A stretch of DNA of 10,723 nt, taken from an uncultured Bacilli bacterium (GTDB lineage: Bacteria; Bacillota_I; Bacilli_A; RF39; UBA660). Under the pieces are notes generated by a model. The model was given only the letters and a program-made list of their open reading frames with translations, made no database searches and was not told the DNA's origin. Each line of letters opens with the position of its first letter. The stretch's first letter is position 1. Shown here in pieces: positions 4,992 through 10,723 of the stretch. Location: NCBI GenBank assembly GCA_947628765.1, contig CANRBD010000040.1:1-10723 (forward strand). Reading direction: 5' to 3'. Position numbers and translations under genes: made by a program.

Positions 4992-6737
4992 GTCTTTTAA
5001 ACTATCTAATAAATTTTTAGCCACTTTTTCTGGTAAAACGCTGGTAAGTTCTGTGATACTTTGTTTTTTAAGGTTACTAATAGATTTATATTTTTTAAGT
5101 AATGTTTGTTTTCTTTTTTCGCCAATACCGTCAATATTATCTAATACGCTTCCATAAACTCCTTTACTTCTAATTTGTTTATGATAATTAATCGTAAAAT
5201 TATGAACTTCATCCTGCATTCTTTCTAAATAATGAAATAGTTCACTCCGTTTAGGAACAGCTATTTCTTTGGTTTCCGTAAGTAAAGCACTGGTATTATG
5301 CTTATCATCTTTTTTAAGCGAAACAACTTTGATATTTAAATTAAAATCATTAATTACTTCTTTAGCCACATTTAACTGACCTAAACCGCCATCGACAATA
5401 ATTAAATCTGGTCTAGGCAAATCATCTTTTAAAACGCGAAAATACCTACGGTATATAACCTCGCGCATAGTTCCATAATCGTCATTTTTATCAGTCGATA
5501 TTTTATATTTACGATATTCATTTTTGGCTGGCGCACCATCAATAAATACAACCATGCCCGAAACATTATACGTGCCAAACAAATGCGCATTATCAAATAT
5601 TTCAATTCTATCTAGTTTATCCATATTTAAAATGTTTTTTAAATCATCATTAGCTTTGCTTACTTTTTCTTCATCTTTTAAAAGCAAAGTTATTTGTTCT
5701 TCTAGGCTTCTTTTGGCATTATCATTAGCCATTTGAATTAGTTTTTGCTTAACTCCTTTTAAAGGTTTTTTAACTTTAATATTTAAATAGCTTTCTAGTA
5801 GTTTATCATCTACTATTTTGGGCACTAAAATTTCTTTTGGTAAAAGGGACTTTTCATAAAACTTGGCAATATATCGGGTAAGCTCCTCTTCTTCACTATC
5901 GATAAGGGGAATAATAGTATGATGATGTCCTTGGATTTTCGAACCTCTTATAAAAAATACAAAGACACTTAAATAATTTTTATCACTATAAAAACCAAAT
6001 ATGTCACGGTCGAGATTGTCATTAATTTCAACTTTTTGTTTTACTAAAGTAATATTAATATAATCTAATAATTCTTTTAATTCCAAGGCTTTTTCATACT
6101 GCATATCATTACTATATATTTCAATTTCCGCTTTAATTTTATCAGTCACTAAGGTATGATCGCCTTTTAAAAATCGAATTATATCTTGTTCCATTTTTTT
6201 AATTTTATCCTCAGGAACATTATGAGTACAATATCCTAAACACTGACCGATATGATAATACAAACATGGTCTTTTGTTATATGTGGTACATTTTCTTAAA
6301 GGATAAATTCTATTCAATAAATTAACTGTTTTGCGGGCGGCCATTACATTAGGATAAGGTCCAAATAAACGAGTTTTATTTTTCTTTTTATGTAAATGTC
6401 TAACTACGGATAATCTAGGTACTTTATCATTAGTAAGTTCAATATAAGGATAAGTTTTATCATCTCTAAGCAAAATATTGTATTTCGGATCGTGTTTTTT
6501 AATTAAATTAATCTCTAAAATTAAAGATTCCGTTTCACTAGAAACGATTATATATTCAAAATCTCTAATTTCACTAACCAATTTAGCTGTTTTCCCCGTA
6601 TGTGATGAATGAAAATAAGAATTTAAACGGTTTTTTAAATCTTTAGCTTTACCGACATAAATAATCGTTCCGTTTTCATTTTTCATTAAATAACATCCTG
6701 GTTTATGGGGAACTAGATTTAATTTTTCTTGTAACAT
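4986..6737 (-). CDS. uvrC: Excinuclease ABC subunit C (UvrC), 583 residues
   Basis: UvrC makes both incisions flanking a DNA lesion bound by UvrB during nucleotide excision repair. All parts are visible. The N-terminal GIY-YIG nuclease (about 11-95) has GCY (14-16), YVG (27-29), R37 and E75, and makes the 3' cut. Four Cys (C150, C158, C166, C170) match the known iron-sulfur cluster site. A UVR segment (about 199-234) binds UvrB. The RNase H-like nuclease has FDN with D382, VDGG with D449, and the QDEVH stretch (508-512), and makes the 5' cut. The tandem helix-hairpin-helix region (about 535-583) binds DNA. The length is usual and GCY is normal for Bacillus-type UvrC. The residue after FDN is Ala, where Ser is common. 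The ATG at 6737 has the strong SD AAGGAGG. A near-consensus promoter lies inside the end of the upstream gene. Confidence 0.98.
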   Translation of the reverse strand: MLQEKLNLVPHKPGCYLMKNENGTIIYVGKAKDLKNRLNSYFHSSHTGKTAKLVSEIRDFEYIIVSSETESLILEINLIKKHDPKYNILLRDDKTYPYIELTNDKVPRLSVVRHLHKKKNKTRLFGPYPNVMAARKTVNLLNRIYPLRKCTTYNKRPCLYYHIGQCLGYCTHNVPEDKIKKMEQDIIRFLKGDHTLVTDKIKAEIEIYSNDMQYEKALELKELLDYINITLVKQKVEINDNLDRDIFGFYSDKNYLSVFVFFIRGSKIQGHHHTIIPLIDSEEEELTRYIAKFYEKSLLPKEILVPKIVDDKLLESYLNIKVKKPLKGVKQKLIQMANDNAKRSLEEQITLLLKDEEKVSKANDDLKNILNMDKLDRIEIFDNAHLFGTYNVSGMVVFIDGAPAKNEYRKYKISTDKNDDYGTMREVIYRRYFRVLKDDLPRPDLIIVDGGLGQLNVAKEVINDFNLNIKVVSLKKDDKHNTSALLTETKEIAVPKRSELFHYLERMQDEVHNFTINYHKQIRSKGVYGSVLDNIDGIGEKRKQTLLKKYKSISNLKKQSITELTSVLPEKVAKNLLDSLKDL

Positions 6738-6760
6738 TTCTAGCGCCTCCTTCTTTATGT

Positions 6761-6789
6761 ATTATAAGGTAAATATTATTTTTTATCAA
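6761..6789 (-). promoter_or_regulatory. Strong sigma-A-type promoter of uvrC
   Basis: On the minus strand -35 TTGATA (6784-6789, five of six) and a perfect -10 TATAAT (6761-6766) are 17 bases apart. The -35 lies within the last codons of the YgjV-like gene. Transcription would start near 6754. No SOS-type operator is evident beside it. Confidence 0.8.
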
Positions 6790-7252
6790 GTTTTATTATC
6801 GCCAAGATATTAGTCATTAAAACTGCTGTTTGAATAAGTGTGCCGGCATAAGAAATTATATAAATATTATAGATAAGCCAGGCGACACTAGTAAAAAACA
6901 TGCCCCATCTTAAATACTTTGGATTATCGTAATTGATAATAATAGTATAAATGATGGTGGCTATAACTGGTAATAAGCAAAAAAATCCCTGATAGTAATA
7001 AATGCCTGATAGAATAAATAAAATAATAAAAATTATTGTCCATATCTTACTGGCTTTAATTTTTGTAAAAACAAGATTTCTTATAAGTGAAATGATACTA
7101 GTGATAAAACCGGACATACCACCTAATAAATAATAGTGCATGGCTTTAAAGAACAAGGCAAATGTCTGCATAATTAAAATTTTATTAGCTGCCCTACCAA
7201 AGGAACTAATAATTAAAAACAAAGCATAAATAAAACCTAATATTTGCCCCAT
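6776..7252 (-). CDS. YgjV-like small integral membrane protein, 158 residues
   Basis: The protein is almost entirely hydrophobic, with about six membrane helices (roughly 3-22, 26-44, 68-87, 89-107, 113-131, 132-153) and short polar loops. Its pattern, length and stretches such as SSFGR near residue 17, the FK/H segment in helix two, and the basic SLIRNLVFTK loop fit the bacterial YgjV family (PF10688), whose function is unknown. It sits divergently from yigZ and directly upstream of uvrC; uvrC has its own promoter, so shared transcription is possible but not required. AGGTGG (7257-7262) lies 4 nt before the ATG at 7252. The family call rests on the hydrophobic pattern more than on strict motifs, so it is moderately sure. 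Confidence 0.8.
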   Translation of the reverse strand: MGQILGFIYALFLIISSFGRAANKILIMQTFALFFKAMHYYLLGGMSGFITSIISLIRNLVFTKIKASKIWTIIFIILFILSGIYYYQGFFCLLPVIATIIYTIIINYDNPKYLRWGMFFTSVAWLIYNIYIISYAGTLIQTAVLMTNILAIIKLDKK

Positions 7253-7267
7253 AATACCACCTATTTT

Positions 7268-7296
7268 ATTAGATTAATCTTTTTTAAAATGGTGAA
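7268..7296 (-). promoter_or_regulatory. Possible promoter of the YgjV-like gene
   Basis: On the minus strand TTCACC (7291-7296) and TCTAAT (7268-7273) are 17 bases apart. The predicted transcription start (about 7261) falls inside the ribosome binding site, so this call is weak. A perfect palindrome AGATTAATCT (7271-7280) overlaps the -10. Confidence 0.3.
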
Positions 7297-7333
7297 TCTG
7301 GTTTTATTTATTTTTTATACATAATGTTTAGTC

Positions 7334-7362
7334 TTGCTTTTTTACTGCCCATTTAATATAAT
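7334..7362 (+). promoter_or_regulatory. Possible promoter of yigZ
   Basis: TTGCTT (7334-7339) and a perfect TATAAT (7357-7362) are 17 bases apart. Transcription would begin near 7369, giving a leader of only about 10 nt, just containing the GGTGA site. Confidence 0.45.
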
Positions 7363-7368
7363 TAAATT

Positions 7369-7373
7369 GGTGA
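7369..7373 (+). promoter_or_regulatory. Ribosome binding site that sets the yigZ start
   Basis: GGTGA stands 5 nt before the ATG at 7379. The longer frame would need a TTG start at 7334, which has no such site and coincides with the likely -35. Confidence 0.65.
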
Positions 7374-7378
7374 TAAGA

Positions 7379-7960
7379 ATGAAATCGATTAAAAATAAAG
7401 TAATTCATGAAATTATTATTAATAAATCAAGATTCATTACTGTTTTAACACCTTTTTATGATAAAAATGAGCTTAATCAGATCATCTATCACTATAAAGA
7501 AATATATAAAGATGCCACTCATTATTGCTTTGGCTATATATTAGGTCCATATTCTAAATGTAGTGATGATGGTGAACCATCAGGAACAGCTGGCAAACCA
7601 ATTTTACAAGTTTTAGAAAATCACGAACTTACGAATGTTTTATGTCTTGTAATTAGATATTTTGGAGGCATAAAATTAGGCGCCGGCGGCCTTTTGCGAG
7701 CTTATTCTAAAAGCGTCAGTGAAGCTTTGAAAAAGGCCACTATCTTAGATGTTATTGATGGCTATTATTTGGAAATTGCTTTTAAATATGACGATAATAA
7801 ATTTATCGATCATTTGCTTAAAGAGCAAATAGTGACTAAAGAATTTGGCAGTTTTATAACTTACAAATTTCAAATAAGCAAAAAAGATTTTGAAAAAATT
7901 GAAGTTTTCTTAAAAGAAAAGGCCATTATTAAAACAAAAGAACCTATACAATTTGTATAA
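7379..7960 (+). CDS. yigZ: YigZ/IMPACT family protein, 193 residues
   Basis: The protein belongs to the UPF0029/IMPACT family. Signature segments are SRFI (17-20), DATHYCFGY (45-53), DDGEPSGTAGKPIL (63-76) and RYFGGIKLGAGGLLRAY (93-109). The N-terminal domain (about 1-115) is the IMPACT fold with a ribosomal-protein-S5-like topology; the C-terminal domain (about 130-190) is the small ferredoxin-like YigZ domain. Eukaryotic IMPACT regulates translation through the Gcn2 pathway; the role of the bacterial proteins is not settled, though nucleic-acid or ribosome binding is suspected. The length is typical. It is the only plus-strand gene, divergent from the YgjV-like gene and convergent with the zinc-ribbon gene, whose stop codon lies 10 nt away. 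Its last codons form the left arm of a shared terminator. ATG at 7379 is chosen for its binding site and because the family normally starts shortly before SRFI. Confidence 0.93.
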   Translation: MKSIKNKVIHEIIINKSRFITVLTPFYDKNELNQIIYHYKEIYKDATHYCFGYILGPYSKCSDDGEPSGTAGKPILQVLENHELTNVLCLVIRYFGGIKLGAGGLLRAYSKSVSEALKKATILDVIDGYYLEIAFKYDDNKFIDHLLKEQIVTKEFGSFITYKFQISKKDFEKIEVFLKEKAIIKTKEPIQFV

Positions 7961-7968
7961 GTTCTTTT
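7936..7968. terminator. Bidirectional terminator shared by yigZ and the zinc-ribbon gene
   Basis: The arms AAAAGAACCTATAC (7936-7949) and GTATAAGTTCTTTT (7955-7968) form a 14-bp stem with one odd pair (7944/7960), which is C-A in the plus transcript but G-U in the minus transcript. T runs follow on both strands. The left arm and yigZ stop codon lie within the structure, so the yigZ end is both coding and terminator. Confidence 0.82.
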
Positions 7969-7970
7969 TA

Positions 7971-8969
7971 TTACATATGATAATCAGCAGTATCGTGATA
8001 AAATTCTTCAAAGTCAAAATCCATAATTGGATTATGATGAACATCAACATGGTTAGTAAGGGCATAGCCAGCTATAGCTAAAACGATTATGAAAATTATA
8101 AATAAAATTATAAACGCTACATAACCACCAACAGTAATTCCAATTACGGCTCCATCAGATAAACCTGTTTCAGTAGCTTCAAAGGTTTTTTCGCCAGTCC
8201 ATTCTAAATACATGTTAGCTACGGCTAAACGCATATAAGGCATTACCCAAATAGATAAAATATTAAAGGTAAAGGCACTTAAGATAAGCCAGCCCATGAA
8301 GCTGCATAACATTCCATAATACCTAATACGTTTTCCTTTAACTAAATTGTAAGCTTTCTTTAAATTTTCGATAAATGACTGCTCGGTATTATTATCATCC
8401 ATAATTAAATATGTAAGCATATCAAATACTGGATAGAAATAAATAAATAAAATTGGAATAGCAAACCATGAACATAATATCACTAAAATATTAATAATTG
8501 GAAAAACAAACAAAATCACGAAAGCAATAAAAATTAAAATGATAAATAGAAAATATAACAAGATATTTTTAATTTTATAAAATGGTTTTACGATAACATC
8601 ACTAATAGTAATATTTTTTTCTCTAGCAATATCTAAAGAACCACCAATGATACCAAAATTTAAAATCATAGAGCACACTAAGGCAATTAAAGCACTTAGA
8701 AGAGCCAAAATAGCAATAGAAGCATTATTGGTTTGAATAGAAGCTAATCCCCCATTTAACAAAGCTGCTAAAAATGAAATCGCAATTAAAATCACCATGG
8801 TTAAAATAAGTGGGGTCTTATTAAAACCTTTAGCCTTAGCTTTTAAAGCTTTTCTTAAAAGTCCTTTCTCACTTGTCTGTTTTTTTGTGTCTGGTGTGGT
8901 TGGTTTACCACATTTAGGACAAAATTTAGCATTTTTGGCTATTTTTGCCCCACAATCACTACAATACAT
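7971..8969 (-). CDS. Zinc-ribbon protein with DUF975-like polytopic membrane region, 332 residues
   Basis: The N-terminus is a short zinc ribbon with C3-x-x-C6 and C17-x-x-C20, followed by a basic Lys-rich linker (29-51). About six hydrophobic segments follow (roughly 52-72, 84-108, 135-158, 160-182, 220-245, 275-302). The stretch SLDIAREKNITISDV (111-125), then YNLVKGKR, SFMGW and finally WVMPYMRLAVANMYLEW (241-257) fit the DUF975 membrane family, whose function is unknown. The C-terminal tail after the last helix is unusually rich in His and Asp (HVDVHH, then FYHDTADYHM) and could bind metal. Zinc ribbon plus multipass membrane proteins are common in low-GC Gram-positives. The start at 8969 puts the first Cys at residue 3 and has AAGGTGA 4 nt upstream; a GTG at 9002 would add 11 residues but lies upstream of the likely -10. 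It shares a terminator with yigZ. Confidence 0.85.
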   Translation of the reverse strand: MYCSDCGAKIAKNAKFCPKCGKPTTPDTKKQTSEKGLLRKALKAKAKGFNKTPLILTMVILIAISFLAALLNGGLASIQTNNASIAILALLSALIALVCSMILNFGIIGGSLDIAREKNITISDVIVKPFYKIKNILLYFLFIILIFIAFVILFVFPIINILVILCSWFAIPILFIYFYPVFDMLTYLIMDDNNTEQSFIENLKKAYNLVKGKRIRYYGMLCSFMGWLILSAFTFNILSIWVMPYMRLAVANMYLEWTGEKTFEATETGLSDGAVIGITVGGYVAFIILFIIFIIVLAIAGYALTNHVDVHHNPIMDFDFEEFYHDTADYHM

Positions 8970-8973
8970 CTTT

Positions 8974-8980
8974 TCACCTT
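8974..8980 (-). promoter_or_regulatory. Ribosome binding site that sets the zinc-ribbon gene start
   Basis: AAGGTGA on the minus strand lies 4 nt before the ATG at 8969. The longer GTG start at 9002 has no comparable site and lies upstream of the predicted -10. Confidence 0.75.
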
Positions 8981-8990
8981 CCTTACTATA

Positions 8991-8999
8991 ATAATACCA
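8991..8999 (-). promoter_or_regulatory. Extended -10 promoter of the zinc-ribbon gene
   Basis: TATTAT on the minus strand (8991-8996) is preceded by TGG (8997-8999), giving an extended -10. The -35 region is poor. Transcription would start near 8984. Confidence 0.5.
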
Positions 9000-9036
9000 C
9001 AATCTTCCATAAAATACTACAAAAATTTAGAAAAAA

Positions 9037-9052
9037 AGACCTTTATAGGTCT
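9037..9052 (-). terminator. Intrinsic terminator of the HerA-like gene
   Basis: AGACCT (9037-9042) and AGGTCT (9047-9052) form a 6-bp stem with loop TTAT, overlapping the stop codon. On the minus strand it runs into at least six T (A run at 9031-9037). The stem is short but the T-tract is long. Confidence 0.7.
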
Positions 9053-10721
9053 ATACTTTCCAAGTCTCGATAACATTACAACTACTACTTGATGGTTCAG
9101 GATCAGGCATCTGCATTTTGACAAGCATTGGTACTTTAAAAGCTTTACCAAAAGCCATACAAGTTCCTGGCTGTAATGATTTTTGTTTTTCAACTATTTC
9201 AGCACTGATGTTAGGAAGCATCTGCTTAATATATTCTACATCTCTTGGATGGTTTAATTTAAAAATTAAGAAACTTGAACACTGTGAAATAACGGTTTCC
9301 GAAATTTCTACCGGTCTTTGCGAAATTAAATTTAAAATTATACCATATTTTCTGCCCTCTTTGGCAATACGTTCAAAAATATTATAACCGATAAGTTCCA
9401 CATCAGTATCATTTTGAACATATCTATGAGCTTCTTCGACAAAAATATGGAAAGGAATAGATGCTCTTTGTTTCAAACGTTTGGTAAAATCAAATAACAT
9501 TTTTGAATATAACTTAACGACGACTTTCGCAAACCAGTCATCGACGTCCTCTAAGTTAAAATTGACAATTTGAGCTTTTTTACCATTTAAGGATACTAAT
9601 GACGCAATATAATTTTCCATCGTAATAAATTCAGGATATCTTAAATACCTAGAATTTTCGGAAATCGTAATAGCATGAAGTCTAACTTTCAAAGTAATCG
9701 CATCACTATAAGTTTCCTCATTATGTAAAAGACCTTCACTAATTAAAGTAAACTCTAAAGCTTTTTCTAAATCTTCAAGGGTATAATATTTCATTTCTGT
9801 TGGTTCATATTTATCTAAAGAGTCATCGATAAAAGAAGTTACATACTCTGTCATTAAAATACTTTCTGGGAAATTACCCTGTGTGTCAATCGTAAACAAT
9901 TCTCTAAATTTACGCGTATAACCAATTCCTTGAACTGGAGATTCCATATTAAATTCATTGGTTGAACAAGTAGCTAAAATAGCAAAAACATCGTTTCTTT
10001 TACTACTAGCTGTTTGATTAGTATATAAAATACTCATAATGGCTTTGGCAATTAAATGGTTTTTATAACGATTTGAAATATCATCATTGGTGGCAAAAAT
10101 CGTTACTAATTTAAGCATTCTTTCAATAATCGTTATTTGGGAATGTGATTCACATCTTAAAAGTAAAGCCATGTCATCAACATCTAAAAGCCAAAGGGGG
10201 ATATTAACAATTTGCCCATCAGTTTGAGTAACATTAGTAGTATAAAATTTAAAATTTAAATTTGGATTAATTTGATTAACTGTTTGTAGGGCATTGTGAT
10301 ATTCCCCGTAAGCATCGAAAATAAAGAAATTAGATTTATATGGTAAAAGTTTATCATTGCGAAAAACATTTTGTAAAATTCTAGCTACACCACATGATTT
10401 ACCAGAACCACTATTGCCAAAGATAGCCATATGACTACTAAATAAGTCATTAATATCAACTCTAATTGGATAATCATCATAAAGTGGACTTACACCTAAA
10501 GTAAGTGAATTCGCATTATCTTCACCAACAAGTAAGCCTACTTCTTCACGAGTGATTAAACGAAGATTGGAATTAAAAGTTGGTTTTCTAATAACTCCAC
10601 CGACAAAGTGATTTCCGACAACTTCACCTAAAAATCTAATTTTGATAATATCATTACCAATATCCTCGACTTCGCCAATAATTTTTTTCTTTTCATCCTC
10701 AAAAATAACATGCATATTCAT
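9051..10721 (-). CDS. HerA-like (DUF87) hexameric DNA-translocase ATPase, 556 residues, start at the window edge
   Basis: This is an AAA+/FtsK-HerA superfamily ATPase. Residues 1 to about 85 resemble the HAS-barrel domain (GEVEDIGNDIIKIRFLGEV at 16-34 is the first strand pair). The ATPase domain has Walker A GNSGSGKS (102-109), a FDAYGEYH stretch (135-142), Walker B HIFVEEAH (425-432), an EGRKYG segment (455-460) with a probable arginine finger, and ISQRP (466-470), a sensor-like motif of the family. A helical insert fills about 180-380. The C-terminus (about 515-556) has the brace-like ending typical of HerA. Archaeal HerA works with the nuclease NurA in DNA end resection; bacterial HerA-like proteins also act with SIR2 or DUF4297 effectors in phage defence. 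No partner lies downstream; upstream is outside the window. Only two bases precede the ATG at 10721, so the true start may lie further out. Confidence 0.9.
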   Translation of the reverse strand: MNMHVIFEDEKKKIIGEVEDIGNDIIKIRFLGEVVGNHFVGGVIRKPTFNSNLRLITREEVGLLVGEDNANSLTLGVSPLYDDYPIRVDINDLFSSHMAIFGNSGSGKSCGVARILQNVFRNDKLLPYKSNFFIFDAYGEYHNALQTVNQINPNLNFKFYTTNVTQTDGQIVNIPLWLLDVDDMALLLRCESHSQITIIERMLKLVTIFATNDDISNRYKNHLIAKAIMSILYTNQTASSKRNDVFAILATCSTNEFNMESPVQGIGYTRKFRELFTIDTQGNFPESILMTEYVTSFIDDSLDKYEPTEMKYYTLEDLEKALEFTLISEGLLHNEETYSDAITLKVRLHAITISENSRYLRYPEFITMENYIASLVSLNGKKAQIVNFNLEDVDDWFAKVVVKLYSKMLFDFTKRLKQRASIPFHIFVEEAHRYVQNDTDVELIGYNIFERIAKEGRKYGIILNLISQRPVEISETVISQCSSFLIFKLNHPRDVEYIKQMLPNISAEIVEKQKSLQPGTCMAFGKAFKVPMLVKMQMPDPEPSSSSCNVIETWKV

Positions 10722-10723
10722 AA

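Noticed and set aside
8797..8991. Plus-strand open frame of 64 codons
   Set aside because: Antisense shadow of the zinc-ribbon and linker region.
9118..9387. Plus-strand open frame of 89 codons
   Set aside because: It lies fully inside the HerA-like gene on the opposite strand and shows no recognisable protein features.
1..10723. CRISPR array, tRNA, rRNA, riboswitch, transposase or phage genes
   Set aside because: No direct repeats with spacers, no cloverleaf or rRNA-like sequence, no long structured leader and no such protein families are visible.

Overview
This is an AT-rich (roughly 30 % GC by eye), densely coded chromosomal segment. It suggests a low-GC Gram-positive-type bacterium (Bacillota, Bacilli-like), possibly a small-genome gut lineage of the Erysipelotrichales/RF39 kind. 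The reasons are a Bacillus-type UvrC, the firmicute families DUF3048 (YerB-like) and DUF975, strong purine-rich Shine-Dalgarno sites, and intrinsic terminators after most transcription units. Trp is encoded by TGG, so the standard bacterial code holds; all visible stops are TAA or TAG. The lineage is an inference, not a measurement.

The window holds eleven genes, ten on the minus strand. Read in the direction of minus-strand transcription, from the right edge: (1) a HerA/DUF87-type AAA+ ATPase, ending in its own terminator; (2) a zinc-ribbon protein fused to a DUF975-like polytopic membrane region; (3) the only plus-strand gene, a YigZ/IMPACT family protein, convergent with (2), the two sharing one terminator hairpin that lies partly inside the yigZ coding end; (4) a YgjV-like small membrane protein, divergent from yigZ; (5) uvrC; (6) a winged-helix-like plus metallophosphoesterase protein, ending in a terminator; (7) a two-gene operon with an 11-nt overlap, encoding a membrane-anchored protein of unknown function and a membrane-anchored phosphodiester glycosidase; (8) a DUF3048 (YerB-like) membrane-anchored protein; (9) a small HD-domain phosphohydrolase; (10) an 84-residue orphan gene with its own promoter and terminator. 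The left edge (1-62) carries two perfect GC-rich hairpins.

Functionally the window is mixed. HerA-like ATPase, UvrC and perhaps the metallophosphoesterase concern nucleic acids. The DUF3048, phosphodiester glycosidase and 195-residue proteins are single-pass, outward-facing envelope proteins encoded side by side. The DUF975 and YgjV proteins are integral membrane proteins. No CRISPR array, transposase, phage gene, tRNA or rRNA is seen. No intergenic stretch exceeds about 150 bases, and most gaps hold a recognisable promoter, terminator or both. Promoter-like sites with an extended -10 (TGn before the -10 hexamer) recur at five genes.

I do not see a clearly new multi-gene system. The best leads are the HerA-like ATPase at the window edge, whose possible partner lies outside; the altered active-site motif (GDHE in place of GNHE) of the metallophosphoesterase; the 195-residue protein with an EF-hand-like loop coupled to the phosphodiester glycosidase; and the paired hairpins at the left edge.
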